Source: Pelagibacteraceae bacterium AG-359-E06
GTDB lineage: Bacteria; Pseudomonadota; Alphaproteobacteria; Pelagibacterales; Pelagibacteraceae
NCBI GenBank assembly: GCA_003280495.1
Contig: QCET01000001.1
Location: 1-64,000, forward strand
Reading direction: 5' to 3'
Length of the DNA: 64,000 nt
The position numbers were made by a program, and so were the translations under genes. Positions 35,822-45,752 of this stretch are shown one piece after another (position 1 is the stretch's first letter; every line of letters starts with the position of its first letter). Below the pieces are notes generated by a model. It was given only the letters and a program-made list of their open reading frames with translations. It did not search any database and was not told the origin of the DNA.

Positions 35822-37159
35822 CTATTTTCCTATACAAAAATCCTGAAAAATCTTACCCAAAATCTCTTCAACTCCTATAAATCCTACAATGTGACCTAGA
35901 TTGTTTGAAGCTAATCGTAAATCTTCAGCCGACTTTTCTGGATCCTTTATTGTATCAACTTTTAAAAAACCGTGAAGGCTTTGTGAACAGTTTTTTAATA
36001 AATCACGATGTCTTGCTCTTGATATTAAAGTTGTTGACTGAACTATATTTAATCCAGCTACTACTTTTTTTAATACTTTATTAAGCTTATCAATCCCGTC
36101 ATTATTTTTTATAGAAATTTCAATACAATCTTTTATTTTAAATGATTTTAGGGCTTTCATAATTGGTTTGGCATTGTAGTTCTTCTTATCTTTTTTATTT
36201 ATTACAACGAGCGTTTTTGAGCTTATAAGTGATTTAATATTTTCCGGTATTTTATTTTGAGAGCCATCTAACATTACAACATCCAAGTTAGACTCTTTAC
36301 TTGCAGATAATGCTAACTCGACACCTGTTTTTTCCACCTTATTTTTTGCTTTTCGAATTCCAGCAGTGTCCGTTAATATAACTGGATAATTATTTATTTG
36401 ATATTTGATTTCTATAATGTCTCTGGTAGTTCCCTTCATGCTTGAAACGATTGCAGCTTGACGTTTGATTAACATATTTAAGAAACTAGATTTTCCTACG
36501 TTTGGTGGACCGATAATTGCAATTTTATACCCATCCCTTATTACTTCTCCCATACTATCATCCAGCATCACGTCTATCTCTTTTAATATATTTTTAATTT
36601 TTGAATTATTATTTTTCAGTATATCGATTGGCAAATCCTCATCAGTAAAATCTATGGAAGCTTCGATCTTACTTAAAACATCTAAAATTGTCTCTCTCCA
36701 TTCCATAAATTTTGGTGAACTATTTTTTAGTCTTAAAGCTTGAACTCTTTGTGCTTCAGTTTCTGCATGCAATAAATCAGCTATACACTCAGCTTCATAT
36801 AAATTTATTTTATTGTTTTGTAATGCAGTTTTCGTGAACTCCCCCGGTTCTGCTAATCTACAATCACTTCTTAGATCTAGTTCATCCATAAGTTTTTCAA
36901 CAACTGCTTTACTTCCGTGTGTATGCATTTCAACAACATGGTCTCCCGTGTAACTTTGCTCTTCTGGATACCAAATCATTATACCTTCATCTATTAAATC
37001 TCCATTTTGATCATAAAATTTTTTTAAGAGAGCTGTTCTGGGTTCATCTATTACACCTCTTGAAATTTGATTAGCAATTTGTAAAGCATTTTTACCTGAT
37101 AGACGTACTACTGCTATACCGGAAATTCCTGGCGGTGTTGATAATGCATAAAAATTCAT
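35822..37159 (-). CDS. mnmE: tRNA modification GTPase MnmE (TrmE)
   Basis: Works with MnmG on wobble uridine. The N-terminal folate-binding domain starts STPPGISGIAVVRLSG (about residues 7-22). The G domain carries GPPNVGKSS (about 217-225), DTAGIR and NKKD. The C-terminus ends FCIGK, the conserved (C/V)-I-G-K tail whose Cys is needed for catalysis. 445 residues. It is divergent from the MGMT gene with 18 bp between start codons. Confidence 0.97.
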   Translation of the reverse strand: MNFYALSTPPGISGIAVVRLSGKNALQIANQISRGVIDEPRTALLKKFYDQNGDLIDEGIMIWYPEEQSYTGDHVVEMHTHGSKAVVEKLMDELDLRSDCRLAEPGEFTKTALQNNKINLYEAECIADLLHAETEAQRVQALRLKNSSPKFMEWRETILDVLSKIEASIDFTDEDLPIDILKNNNSKIKNILKEIDVMLDDSMGEVIRDGYKIAIIGPPNVGKSSFLNMLIKRQAAIVSSMKGTTRDIIEIKYQINNYPVILTDTAGIRKAKNKVEKTGVELALSASKESNLDVVMLDGSQNKIPENIKSLISSKTLVVINKKDKKNYNAKPIMKALKSFKIKDCIEISIKNNDGIDKLNKVLKKVVAGLNIVQSTTLISRARHRDLLKNCSQSLHGFLKVDTIKDPEKSAEDLRLASNNLGHIVGFIGVEEILGKIFQDFCIGK

Positions 37160-37177
37160 GATAGGGTTATAACAAAA

Positions 37178-37450
37178 ATGAAATTAAAAGGAACAACTCT
37201 ACAAATAAAAGTCTGGAAATACCTAAAAACCATACCTAGGGGTCAAATAAGAACCTATAAACAAGTTGCGATTGCTATAAAAAAACCAAAAGCAATTAGA
37301 GCTGTAGCAAATGCAGTTGGTAAAAATCCATATCCTATTGTAATACCCTGCCACAGAGTAATCAGATCTGATGGAAAACTAGGTGGCTACTCTGGGCCAG
37401 GAGGATTAAAACTAAAAAAGAAATTACTTAAGAAGGAATTAAAAGTTTAG
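37178..37450 (+). CDS. Single-domain methylated-DNA alkyltransferase (MGMT C-terminal domain)
   Basis: A 90-residue protein consisting only of the DNA-binding/active-site domain of O6-alkylguanine-DNA alkyltransferase. The acceptor Cys58 is retained in IVIPCHRVI, and the RAVANAVGKNP helix and GGYSGPGG loop are present. It is thus an MGMT and not an ATL protein, in which the Cys is replaced. The missing N-terminal domain is common in marine alphaproteobacteria. It is convergent with the UbiH-like gene (12-bp overlap). Confidence 0.88.
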   Translation: MKLKGTTLQIKVWKYLKTIPRGQIRTYKQVAIAIKKPKAIRAVANAVGKNPYPIVIPCHRVIRSDGKLGGYSGPGGLKLKKKLLKKELKV

Positions 37451-38518
37451 TCCCTTATCTGCTACTTTGATTAATTCTCTTTTTAATTCAGGCAAAGTAT
37501 CCAGTCCATTAAAAAATTTTTTTCTTCCTCTTGAAAAATTTTTGTTTTTAAATTTAAAAGACCGTCTTATTAAATCTATTGATGATGCAAAAACAAAATT
37601 ATTAAGTTTACACTTTTTATCAAATTCTTTTAATATCGAGTAATCATTCAATTTATAACCATATTTAATTTTACTTTTATAAATTTTTGTTAAATTATTT
37701 ATATCTCTAACGGTCATATTCCAGCCTTGTCCAGCGATTGGATGTATTCGGTGAGCAATATCTCCAACATAAATTTCATTGTTTTTAAATGTGGAATTTA
37801 AAAATTGAAATTTTAAATCATAACTTTCAACGTCTGAAAACACTTTTATATTTTTAATAAATTGGAAATTTTTACTTAAATACTTTTCTAAAACGTTTTT
37901 ATCATCTAACGTTTTGATTAATTCTGACTTTTCATTAATTGAAAAGACGACAGATGTTGTATTTGAATTTAACGGAAGAAATGCTATTGGGCCTTCCTCC
38001 AAAAATATTTGTCTTGCACAAAAATTTAAAGTTTTAGAATGACTGATTAAGAAAGTGAAAGCTTTTTCGTGATAATTCCATTTTAATTTTTTATTTGGAG
38101 ATGAAACAGTATTAAGTGTTAGTGAACTGTCTTGTGGTTTTGTTTTTGAAATTTTTATTTCTTTATTGAGTGATTGATCTAAAATTTTATCCAAATCACT
38201 CTTCAGAATTATATGGGATAAAGGTTGTTTTTCTGTCTTATTATAAAAAATAACATCTTCTCTACCACTATACTTATTTTCGTATAACTTAATCGCGTGA
38301 ACAGGATTAGCCTTTTTTATTACCTGAATACCGTTTTGTTCCAAGATATTAGCCGTATTGTTGCTTATGGATATAGTTGCATGGCTCACTGGTTTATTTT
38401 TTCTTTCATTTACGATTAAAACTGGCTCTATTTTTAGATTTTTAAACATAATAGCGGCCAGTTTTGCAGTAATTCCGTCTCCTATAATTGCAATCTTACC
38501 AAAAAAGTTGTTTTTCAT
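37439..38518 (-). CDS. FAD-dependent hydroxylase, UbiH/UbiF/Coq6 family
   Basis: Flavin monooxygenase of ubiquinone ring hydroxylation, 359 residues against the usual 390-410. The FAD N-terminus is altered (IAIIGDGITAKLAA in place of a GxGxxG opening), but the C-terminal GDIAHRIHPIAGQGWN (about residues 276-291) is the textbook GD-x(n)-H-P-x-x-G-x-G-N motif. The ring position attacked cannot be decided. Alphaproteobacteria often use one broad-specificity enzyme (UbiL/UbiM types). Divergent from ftsK by 62 bp. Confidence 0.82.
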   Translation of the reverse strand: MKNNFFGKIAIIGDGITAKLAAIMFKNLKIEPVLIVNERKNKPVSHATISISNNTANILEQNGIQVIKKANPVHAIKLYENKYSGREDVIFYNKTEKQPLSHIILKSDLDKILDQSLNKEIKISKTKPQDSSLTLNTVSSPNKKLKWNYHEKAFTFLISHSKTLNFCARQIFLEEGPIAFLPLNSNTTSVVFSINEKSELIKTLDDKNVLEKYLSKNFQFIKNIKVFSDVESYDLKFQFLNSTFKNNEIYVGDIAHRIHPIAGQGWNMTVRDINNLTKIYKSKIKYGYKLNDYSILKEFDKKCKLNNFVFASSIDLIRRSFKFKNKNFSRGRKKFFNGLDTLPELKRELIKVADKGLNF

Positions 38519-38580
38519 TTTTTATCAATTGTACAAAAAATGTTAAAAAGTAATAGATAATGATTCGTTAAAATTTAAAT

Positions 38581-40710
38581 ATGATGAACAAATTACTTAG
38601 TTTTTTGAAACTGCGACTGATTGAAACCATAGGAATAATAACAATTCTATGTTCATTCATATATATTTTTACCTTAGCAAATTATTCTGCTGATAATTCG
38701 CTGTTAATATTTACGAACCAAAACATAAATATACTGTTCTCAAACTACCTGTATTCACTTTCGGATTTCTTACTTCAAGCATTCGGAATAACTTCATTTT
38801 TAATATTTGGAAACTTATTTTTTTGGGGATTGTTATTGATTTTTAAAAAAAAGATTACAAATTTTAGTTTTAAAATTTTTTTTGTTACATTGTATCTAAT
38901 ATTTGGATCATTATTTTTTAAGTTATTTGGTGACAGTAGTTTTTGGTTGCCAGATAATGGATATGGTGGCTTTTTAGGAAAATATTTAATGAGTCTGATA
39001 CCAATAGAGCTTTATCAATTCAAAACTGAAATTTCGTATACCTGTTTAGCAATAGGAATTTCTTTTTTCTTTCTCAGCCTTGGGTTAACATTTATGAACT
39101 GGATGAACTTAATTAAAACTTTTTCTAGTATAATTATTAGTTTTGTTTCTAGAATTTTTAAGAAAAGGAAAAAGGAGTCCCCTGATATTGTTGAAGACCT
39201 TGGTCTTTCTGAGGAGGTTCCATCTATAAACAAAAGTTTTAAACCAAACACATCAGAGGCTCAAGCTAGCTTGAATCTTAATGATAGTTTTGACGAACAA
39301 ACAGACTTTACAAAATTTGAGTACAAACTACCTTTAAAATCTTTCTTAAATGAACCAGAAGAAAATAAAATTCAGAAAGAACTTACAGAAACATATGAGA
39401 AGCAATCAAAATTTTTAGAAGAAACATTACTAGATTTCGGTATTATGGGGAAAATAAAAAGAGTAAGCCCTGGACCCGTAGTAACGCTTTATGAACTTGA
39501 ACCTGCCGCAGGTATAAAAACTTCAAAAATTATTAATTTATCCGATGATATTGCAAGAAGCACAAGTTCTATATCTACTAGAATAGCGACTGTTCCTGGA
39601 AAAAATACAATTGGTATTGAAATACCCAATAAATTTATTGAGCCAGTTAATTATAAAGAAATAATCAATAGCAAAGAATTTAATAACAAAGAGATCAGAC
39701 TTCCAATAACCTTGGGCAAAAGTATATCTGGTTACCCAATTATTGGGGACTTAGCTTCAATGCCGCATTTATTAATAGCGGGTACGACTGGATCGGGAAA
39801 ATCAGTTTGTATTAACACCTTAATATTATCAATTTTATATAAGCATAAACCAGAAGATTGTAAGTTAATTTTAATTGATCCAAAAATGCTTGAGCTATCA
39901 GTTTACCAGGGGATACCTCACTTGTTGTCACCAGTGATTACGGAACCAAAAAAAGCTAAGTCAGCTTTAAAATGGACAGTAAATGAGATGGAAAATAGAT
40001 ACCGACAAATGACTGAAGAAGGTGTGAGAAATATATCTAGTTATAATGATAAAGCCAGAAAAGAAGGAAAGAAAGTAATGCCTTATATTGTTGTAGTAGT
40101 TGATGAAATGGCAGACCTGATGCTTTCATCTGGTAAAGAAATCGAGAGTTACATTCAAAGATTAGCTCAAATGGCAAGAGCAGCAGGTGTTCATATAATC
40201 ATGGCAACGCAAAGACCAAGTGTAGATGTCATTACCGGAACAATAAAAGCAAATTTCCCCACAAGAATTTCTTTTCAAGTTACTTCAAAAATAGATAGTA
40301 GAACTATTTTAGGCGAACAAGGAGCTGAGCTTTTACTCGGGAAAGGAGACATGCTATTTATGTCCTCCGCAAGTAGAACTATAAGAATTCACGGTCCTTT
40401 CGTTTCAGATAGAGAAATTGAGAAAATTTCGACATTTTTAAGATCTCAAGGGTCACCAGAGTACATTGATGATATTACTAAAATGCAAACTGATGAAAAA
40501 GAAGATAGCAATGCAGCTTCAAAAGAAAAAGATGAGTTATTCAGCCAAGCAGTTAGTTTGATTAAATCAGAAGGCAAAGCTTCAACAAGTTTTTTACAAA
40601 GAAAATTGCAAATAGGTTATAATAGAGCTGCTAGAATTATAGATCAGATGGAAGAAGCAAAGATAATAAGCCCAGCTAACCATACAGGCAAGCGTGAAAT
40701 ATATACTTAA
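38581..40710 (+). CDS. ftsK: DNA translocase FtsK
   Basis: Division-linked pump that clears chromosome dimers from the septum. 709 residues. Four hydrophobic segments in the first 190 residues anchor it. A short linker follows. The motor has Walker A GTTGSGKS (about 401-408) and Walker B VVVVDEMADLM (about 502-512). The C-terminal gamma winged helix (SLIKSEGKASTSFLQRKL to HTGKREI) would read KOPS sequences. ATG at 38581 and at 38584 are equally possible. Its stop overlaps the lolA ATG. Confidence 0.96.
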   Translation: MMNKLLSFLKLRLIETIGIITILCSFIYIFTLANYSADNSLLIFTNQNINILFSNYLYSLSDFLLQAFGITSFLIFGNLFFWGLLLIFKKKITNFSFKIFFVTLYLIFGSLFFKLFGDSSFWLPDNGYGGFLGKYLMSLIPIELYQFKTEISYTCLAIGISFFFLSLGLTFMNWMNLIKTFSSIIISFVSRIFKKRKKESPDIVEDLGLSEEVPSINKSFKPNTSEAQASLNLNDSFDEQTDFTKFEYKLPLKSFLNEPEENKIQKELTETYEKQSKFLEETLLDFGIMGKIKRVSPGPVVTLYELEPAAGIKTSKIINLSDDIARSTSSISTRIATVPGKNTIGIEIPNKFIEPVNYKEIINSKEFNNKEIRLPITLGKSISGYPIIGDLASMPHLLIAGTTGSGKSVCINTLILSILYKHKPEDCKLILIDPKMLELSVYQGIPHLLSPVITEPKKAKSALKWTVNEMENRYRQMTEEGVRNISSYNDKARKEGKKVMPYIVVVVDEMADLMLSSGKEIESYIQRLAQMARAAGVHIIMATQRPSVDVITGTIKANFPTRISFQVTSKIDSRTILGEQGAELLLGKGDMLFMSSASRTIRIHGPFVSDREIEKISTFLRSQGSPEYIDDITKMQTDEKEDSNAASKEKDELFSQAVSLIKSEGKASTSFLQRKLQIGYNRAARIIDQMEEAKIISPANHTGKREIYT

Positions 40711-41267
40711 TGAAAAAATATTTAAGTATCTTTTTTTTCATTTTATTTTTTACAACAACATCACACAGTAAAATTATAGACAACATTGCAAAAAATCTAA
40801 TGGAGACTGAAAATATTAGTTTTATATTTTCTCAAAAAACTGGTGAAATAGTTGAGGAGGGTACTTGTATTATTGTTTTTCCAAAAAAAATGAAATGCAC
40901 CTATATTAGTGATGATGGAAAAGAGTTTTACGTGAAAAATAATGATGCCGCGATCATCAAACATAAATACAAAATTAAATACAATTACCGAATAACTAAT
41001 ACACCGTTCAACGTAATTTTGGATAAAAATCTTTTGCTTGATAAGATTTACCAAGTAAATAATGTAACAGTTGTTGGTGATGATATTATTGCGCAAATTT
41101 CACTACCTAACGGCAATGACTTAAAAGTTATATTTGATCAAAACTCTAAAAACTTAAAAGGTTGGGAAACAACTAGTATGGACCAAAAAAAAGTTGTTTT
41201 TAGAATAAATGAAGTTAAAAGAAACTTAATAATTAACGAGTCTTTTAATATTCCAGACTATAATTAA
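40710..41267 (+). CDS. lolA: Outer-membrane lipoprotein carrier LolA
   Basis: Periplasmic chaperone that carries lipoproteins from LolCDE to the outer membrane. 185 residues with a signal peptide ending SHSKI (about 20). F-x-Q-K (FIFSQKTGEIVEEG, about 38-51) and FPKKMKCTY are the family's first strands. ftsK-lolA is a conserved alphaproteobacterial pair, here with a one-base overlap (TAATG). It is convergent with the GNAT gene (4-bp overlap). Confidence 0.88.
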   Translation: MKKYLSIFFFILFFTTTSHSKIIDNIAKNLMETENISFIFSQKTGEIVEEGTCIIVFPKKMKCTYISDDGKEFYVKNNDAAIIKHKYKIKYNYRITNTPFNVILDKNLLLDKIYQVNNVTVVGDDIIAQISLPNGNDLKVIFDQNSKNLKGWETTSMDQKKVVFRINEVKRNLIINESFNIPDYN

Positions 41268-41770
41268 ACTACTTTTATATTTTCTTTTTTAAAAATATTC
41301 ATACCTCTAGCAATATAATTTCTAAGCGCATTAGGATGATCTAGCGTACAAGTATGAACCCAAACTCTTTTAGGATTATGACTCCAAGCATTTTTAAGAG
41401 CATGAGATAACAAATATCCTCCCAGCTTTTTCCCAAAAAATTTTTTAAAAATACCAAAATATGTCAATTCAACTTCACCTTTGTCAGAATGATTTAAATA
41501 CTCATAATAACCTGCAGGTTCATCACCAACATAGGCGGTATAAAATTTTAATTTTTCACTACTTAAATAATTTTTCCACTGTTCAACAGACCAAAATAAT
41601 CGGTCTTTCCAATGAAAATCTTCGCCGATCTTTTGATATAAAAATTTACAGAATGCAGGATCTTCTTTGCCAATTTCTTCTACCTTTAAATTAAAAATGC
41701 CACACTCTACAGGCATAAGATCATTTTTAGATTGCATTTCTAGAAAATATCTTTGGACGTTCTCTGGCAT
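41264..41770 (-). CDS. GNAT-family N-acetyltransferase
   Basis: A 168-residue acetyltransferase. The acetyl-CoA region is ELTYFGIFKKFFGKKLGGYLL (about residues 100-120), in which a K-x-x-G-G-x-L replaces the canonical Q/R-x-x-G-x-G/A. TAYVGDEPAGYYEY precedes it and a C-terminal NYIARGM segment follows. The acceptor is unknown. It is the last gene of the his operon transcript, one base overlapping the HIT gene, which may be incidental. Confidence 0.8.
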   Translation of the reverse strand: MPENVQRYFLEMQSKNDLMPVECGIFNLKVEEIGKEDPAFCKFLYQKIGEDFHWKDRLFWSVEQWKNYLSSEKLKFYTAYVGDEPAGYYEYLNHSDKGEVELTYFGIFKKFFGKKLGGYLLSHALKNAWSHNPKRVWVHTCTLDHPNALRNYIARGMNIFKKENIKVV

Positions 41771-42147
41771 TAATTTTTTCTCAAACCTCGTAGTCCCAAA
41801 GCTTCTCCTCCCATCACATGCAGATGAAAATGAGGAACCTCTTGCGAACCATCTGATCCTGTATTTGCTAAAGCTCTAAATCCTTTTCCACCTTTGCTTT
41901 CAGAAACACCGGTTATTTTGAAAACTTCGCTTACCGCTTTCGTAAAGCCTATTATTTCTTCTTCAGATGCATTAGTACAAAAATCATCAATGTCTTTATA
42001 AGCTCCTTTTGGAATCACGAGTACATGTATCTTGGCTTGAGGACTAATATCATTAAATGCCAAGCTATGTTCGTTCTCAAATACTTTATCACAAGGTATT
42101 TCACCTCTAAGTATCTTTGCAAAAATATTATCTTTGTCGTAACTCAT
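41770..42147 (-). CDS. HIT-family nucleotide hydrolase (HinT-like)
   Basis: Purine-nucleoside phosphoramidase-type histidine-triad protein. The 125 residues contain PHFHLHVMGG with His106, His108 and His110. IFAKILRGEIPCDKVFE is the usual beginning. It overlaps the hisE start region by 4 bp. hisE-hinT adjacency is common in alphaproteobacteria, so the gene belongs to the his operon by position and not by pathway. Confidence 0.93.
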   Translation of the reverse strand: MSYDKDNIFAKILRGEIPCDKVFENEHSLAFNDISPQAKIHVLVIPKGAYKDIDDFCTNASEEEIIGFTKAVSEVFKITGVSESKGGKGFRALANTGSDGSQEVPHFHLHVMGGEALGLRGLRKN

Positions 42148-42416
42148 TTTTGTCTTTTTTTTAATTCCTCCATGACATCCTCGATTTTTATACCATTTGA
42201 CTCCAATAAAACCATCAAGTGATAAATAACATCTGCAGCCTCATGTATTTTATTACTATCCTCCTCAACAGCTTCTATTAACTCTCCAATTTCCTCTTTT
42301 ACTTTGCTAATACAAAGTTTTTTATCGTCAAAGAGTTTTTTTGTATATGAGGCTAGTTCAGGTTTTTCACTTCTCTCACGTATTGTTTTAATTAATTCTT
42401 CTAAAGTTTTGAGCAT
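42144..42416 (-). CDS. hisE: Phosphoribosyl-ATP pyrophosphatase HisE
   Basis: Second step of histidine synthesis. 90 residues of the all-helical MazG-like fold. The metal-binding acidic clusters EEIGELIEA (about 40-48) and HEAADVIYHLMV (about 58-69) are visible. It is a stand-alone HisE, not fused to HisI, and hisI is not in the window. Separated from hisF by one base. Confidence 0.93.
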   Translation of the reverse strand: MLKTLEELIKTIRERSEKPELASYTKKLFDDKKLCISKVKEEIGELIEAVEEDSNKIHEAADVIYHLMVLLESNGIKIEDVMEELKKRQK

Positions 42417-42417
42417 T

Positions 42418-43176
42418 CTATACTCTTACAGAAACATTTTTAGACTTCAAATATTCTTTTGCCTCTTTAATTGAAAATGTACCAAAATGAAAAATAGAGG
42501 CTGCTAAAACTGCACTTGCTCCACCTTTAACAATACCATCTTTAAGGTGGTCTAAGGTTCCAACCCCACCTGATGCTATAACAGGAATATTTATAGCTTT
42601 TGTAATTTTACTTGTGAGTTGAATGTCATACCCTGACTGAGTACCGTCTTTATCCATAGACGTTAGAAGAATTTCCCCAGCTCCATTGCTTTCTGAAATT
42701 TTGGCGTATTCAATTGCATCAATATCAGTTCGTTCTCTTCCGCCGTGGGTATACACGCTCCACTTATTCTCATCAGTTTTTTTTGCATCAATTGCTACAA
42801 CAATACATTGGGATCCAAATCTTTTTGCAGCCTCTTTTATTAAATTGTGATTTTGAACAGCTGCAGTATTGATAGATACTTTGTCTGCTCCACAATTTAG
42901 AAGTTTATTTATATCCTCAATGCTTCTAACACCGCCTCCCACGGTTAAAGGTACAAAGCAATTCTTAGATGTTTTTTTTACAACTTCGTAAATCGTTTCT
43001 CTGTTTTCATTTGAGGCAGTAATATCTAAAAAACAGATTTCGTCAGCTCCACTATCACTGTAAACTTTAGCCTGCTCAACTGGATCTCCAGCATCTTTAA
43101 GCTCAATGAAGTTTATACCTTTAACAACTCTCCCATTTTTTACGTCAAGACAAGGTATAATTCTATTTTTAAGCAT
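42418..43176 (-). CDS. hisF: Imidazole glycerol phosphate synthase cyclase subunit HisF
   Basis: TIM-barrel subunit that closes the imidazole ring and releases [25 protein letters not shown] carries catalytic Asp11. [11 protein letters not shown] and [12 protein letters not shown] (with the second Asp) are conserved. 252 residues. Overlaps hisA by 8 bp. Works with HisH encoded two genes upstream. Confidence 0.97.
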   Translation of the reverse strand: MLKNRIIPCLDVKNGRVVKGINFIELKDAGDPVEQAKVYSDSGADEICFLDITASNENRETIYEVVKKTSKNCFVPLTVGGGVRSIEDINKLLNCGADKVSINTAAVQNHNLIKEAAKRFGSQCIVVAIDAKKTDENKWSVYTHGGRERTDIDAIEYAKISESNGAGEILLTSMDKDGTQSGYDIQLTSKITKAINIPVIASGGVGTLDHLKDGIVKGGASAVLAASIFHFGTFSIKEAKEYLKSKNVSVRV

Positions 43177-43894
43177 TTAGCTCCTTTGCTAATTCATCAA
43201 GTTTAATATCACCATCATAAATAGCCTTTCCGACAATTATTCCTTCAATTTTCTTGTTTTTAAATGCTTTTGTTTTTTTAATATCATCGATTGAGGAAAC
43301 ACCACCTGAAATTACAATAGGGGAATTAGAAACTTCTGTAATCTTTAAAATTTCATCAAAGTTAGGACTAGTTTTCATTCCATCTTTATTTATGTCTGTG
43401 CAAATTATACGACTAATACCAAAATCATTTACTTCTTTAAGATAATCTAAAGTTTTAATATTCAAATTTTCGGTCCATCCAGAAACTGATAGTTTTCCGT
43501 TTTTTGCATCTAATCCTAAAGCAATTTGGTTATTAAATTGGCCACAAGCCTCTTTTAAGAACTTTTTGTTTTTAATTGCAGCGCTACCTAATATTACTTT
43601 TTCAATTCCTACATCTATATATTCTTTGATGCTATCTATTGATCTAATACCGCCACCAACTTCTATATTAAAATCAAACTTATTCGCTATATCCTTAATA
43701 AGATCTATATTGACTGTTTTGCCAGAAAGTGCACCGTCCAGATCAACAATATGTAAATTTTTAAAACCATGATCATAATATTTCTTGGCTTGTTCAATTG
43801 GTGATGAACTGTATACAGTTTTTTCATCAAACTTACCTTTAATAAGCCTCACACATTTTTTATCTTTTATGTCTATCGCAGGAAAAATTTTCAT
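43169..43894 (-). CDS. hisA: ProFAR isomerase HisA
   Basis: Amadori isomerase of histidine synthesis, 241 residues, TIM barrel. [18 protein letters not shown] carries catalytic Asp8. CTDINKDGM (about 130) and [11 protein letters not shown] are the phosphate-binding parts. It directly abuts hisH (no gap) and overlaps hisF, giving the normal H-A-F order. Confidence 0.96.
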   Translation of the reverse strand: MKIFPAIDIKDKKCVRLIKGKFDEKTVYSSSPIEQAKKYYDHGFKNLHIVDLDGALSGKTVNIDLIKDIANKFDFNIEVGGGIRSIDSIKEYIDVGIEKVILGSAAIKNKKFLKEACGQFNNQIALGLDAKNGKLSVSGWTENLNIKTLDYLKEVNDFGISRIICTDINKDGMKTSPNFDEILKITEVSNSPIVISGGVSSIDDIKKTKAFKNKKIEGIIVGKAIYDGDIKLDELAKELNA

Positions 43895-44521
43895 CTATAA
43901 ATTTATAAAATTTTTAATAATTTGTAATCCTAATTTATCACTTTTTTCAGGGTGAAATTGTGTACCAAATAAATTTTCTTTCTCAATTGAACAAACAACT
44001 CTAGTCGAATAATCAACTGTTGCTGATATTACCGATTTATCTTCAGGTATAAATTCGTAACTATGTACAAAATACATATGAGACTTATTTTCTATACCAT
44101 TATAAATTTTGCTATTTTTCATAAACTCTATCTCATTCCAGCCAATATGTGGAAGTTTATATTTCCCATTCTTATTATCAATTTTAGAAACTTTACCTGG
44201 TATCCAACCAAGTCCTTTTGTTTCAGCTTCTTCATAACCAACGTCTGCAAACATTTGTAATCCTACACAAATACCTAGGAGAGGTTTTTTATTAACTAAC
44301 GCGAAATCTTTTAAAGTATCGACAAGACCACTAATACTATTTAAAGCATCAACACAACTTTTAAATGACCCTTGGCCTGGTAAAACTATTTTATCACTAG
44401 ATTTAATTTGATTTAGATCTTCTGTAACGTTAATATTAATATTGTTTTGTGCCACAGCTTGAAATGAATTTATTACAGAACTAATATTGCCAGACTTATA
44501 ATCGACAATAGTTACATTCAT
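43895..44521 (-). CDS. hisH: Imidazole glycerol phosphate synthase glutaminase subunit HisH
   Basis: Class I glutamine amidotransferase that supplies ammonia to HisF. The nucleophile elbow LGICVGLQMFAD (about residues 82-93) holds the catalytic Cys. The C-terminal FGTQFHPEKS holds His and Glu. 208 residues. Six bases after hisB. Confidence 0.96.
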   Translation of the reverse strand: MNVTIVDYKSGNISSVINSFQAVAQNNININVTEDLNQIKSSDKIVLPGQGSFKSCVDALNSISGLVDTLKDFALVNKKPLLGICVGLQMFADVGYEEAETKGLGWIPGKVSKIDNKNGKYKLPHIGWNEIEFMKNSKIYNGIENKSHMYFVHSYEFIPEDKSVISATVDYSTRVVCSIEKENLFGTQFHPEKSDKLGLQIIKNFINL

Positions 44522-44527
44522 TTAAAT

Positions 44528-45115
44528 TTACAAAGCACCTTTTGTTGATGGTATTTTATCTTTCATTCTACTATCTATTTCAACAGCCGACTTTAAAGAT
44601 TTAGCTAATCCTTTAAAGCAAGACTCAATAATATGGTGACTATTATCACCATAAAGATTTTCAACGTGTAATGTTGTGCCAGAGCTTTGGGCAAAAGCGT
44701 GGAACCACTCTTTAAATAATTCCGTATCCATCTCACCAAGTTTTTCAACTTTTAATTTTACATTCCAAACCAAATAAGGTCTGTTTGAAATATCTAGTGA
44801 TACCCTGCTTAAAGTTTCATCCATTGGAACCGTTTCGCTTGCGTATCTTTTAATTCCTTTTTTTTCTCCAAGTGCTTTTTTAATAGCTTCACCAATCGCA
44901 ATGCCGGTATCCTCAGTTGTGTGATGCAAATCAATATGAAGATCGCCTGTTGCTTGGATTTTAAGATCTATAAGGGAGTGCTTGGATACTTGCTCAAGCA
45001 TGTGGTCTAAAAAACCTACACCAGTTTTAATATCATACTCTCCGGTACCGTCTAAATTGACGTCTACAGTTATAGAGGTTTCTTTTGTTTTTCTGACGAT
45101 GTTTGCGGTCCTCAT
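44528..45115 (-). CDS. hisB: Imidazoleglycerol-phosphate dehydratase HisB
   Basis: Manganese enzyme of histidine synthesis. 195 residues from the ATG at 45115 ([15 protein letters not shown]). The open frame continues upstream to 45364, but that part is the antisense of hslV and has no family similarity. [12 protein letters not shown] (about 40-51) and [14 protein letters not shown] (about 66-79) are the metal sites, with the second HH-x-x-E motif [10 protein letters not shown] near the end. Monofunctional, without a HisN-type phosphatase domain. First gene of the his operon, divergent from hslV by 85 bp. Confidence 0.96.
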   Translation of the reverse strand: MRTANIVRKTKETSITVDVNLDGTGEYDIKTGVGFLDHMLEQVSKHSLIDLKIQATGDLHIDLHHTTEDTGIAIGEAIKKALGEKKGIKRYASETVPMDETLSRVSLDISNRPYLVWNVKLKVEKLGEMDTELFKEWFHAFAQSSGTTLHVENLYGDNSHHIIESCFKGLAKSLKSAVEIDSRMKDKIPSTKGAL

Positions 45116-45156
45116 AAATAACGTTGTTTTTACAATAATCCGTTTAAAATTAATAC

Positions 45157-45184
45157 CTTGAAGATTTGTAATTAATAACCACAT
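45157..45184 (+). promoter_or_regulatory. Candidate sigma-32 heat-shock promoter of hslVU
   Basis: CTTG at 45157-45160, an 18-base spacer and CCACAT at 45179-45184, the same two boxes and spacing as found before dnaK (9309-9336). The start codon of hslV is 16 bases downstream, so the leader would be very short. This is a pattern match supported by the two occurrences before the two heat-shock operons. Confidence 0.5.
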
Positions 45185-45200
45185 ACCATCTATAAGTAAA

Positions 45201-45752
45201 ATGAAGCAAAATATGGACAACAATAATTGGCATGGAACAACAATCGTTCTTATACGAAAAGGGAAGGATGTAGTTGTAGCAGGAGATGGACAAGTAAGTA
45301 TTGGAAACACAGTCATCAAGAAAACAGCCAAAAAAGTCAGAAGAATTGAAAAAAGAGGAGTCATCGCTGGTTTCGCAGGATCAACGGCCGACGCCTTTAC
45401 ATTATTTGAGAGATTAGAAGCAAAATTAGAAAAGCACGGGGGTCAATTAACTCGAGCTGCTGTTGAGTTAGCTAAAGATTGGAGATCGGATAAATATCTT
45501 AGAAGATTAGAGGCATTAATGGCAGTTGCTGATAAAGAAAAAAGTTTCATAATTAGTGGCAATGGAGATGTGTTGGAACCTGAACATGGAATTATAGCAA
45601 TTGGAAGCGGTGGGAATTATGCACTAGCAGCTGCTAGAGCAATGATAGATGACAAAAGTAAAAATGCTGAAGAAGTAGCAAAAAAATCTGTAGAAATTGC
45701 AGCTGATATATGTGTATTCACAAATAACAATATTACAGTAGAAAAATTATAA
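45201..45752 (+). CDS. hslV: ATP-dependent protease peptidase subunit HslV
   Basis: Proteasome-like threonine peptidase of the HslUV complex. The short propeptide ends WHG, and the catalytic Thr is residue 13 in [24 protein letters not shown] follows. An internal ATG at 45213 would give a shorter propeptide and is an equally possible start. Ends with the one-base overlap TAATG to hslU. Probably heat-induced, from the promoter motif in front. Confidence 0.97.
   Translation: MKQNMDNNNWHGTTIVLIRKGKDVVVAGDGQVSIGNTVIKKTAKKVRRIEKRGVIAGFAGSTADAFTLFERLEAKLEKHGGQLTRAAVELAKDWRSDKYLRRLEALMAVADKEKSFIISGNGDVLEPEHGIIAIGSGGNYALAAARAMIDDKSKNAEEVAKKSVEIAADICVFTNNNITVEKL

Noticed and set aside
45116-45364. 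N-terminal 83-codon extension of hisB
   Set aside because: It is the antisense of hslV, would cover the divergent promoter, and has no HisB similarity. The MRTANIV start at 45115 fits the family.
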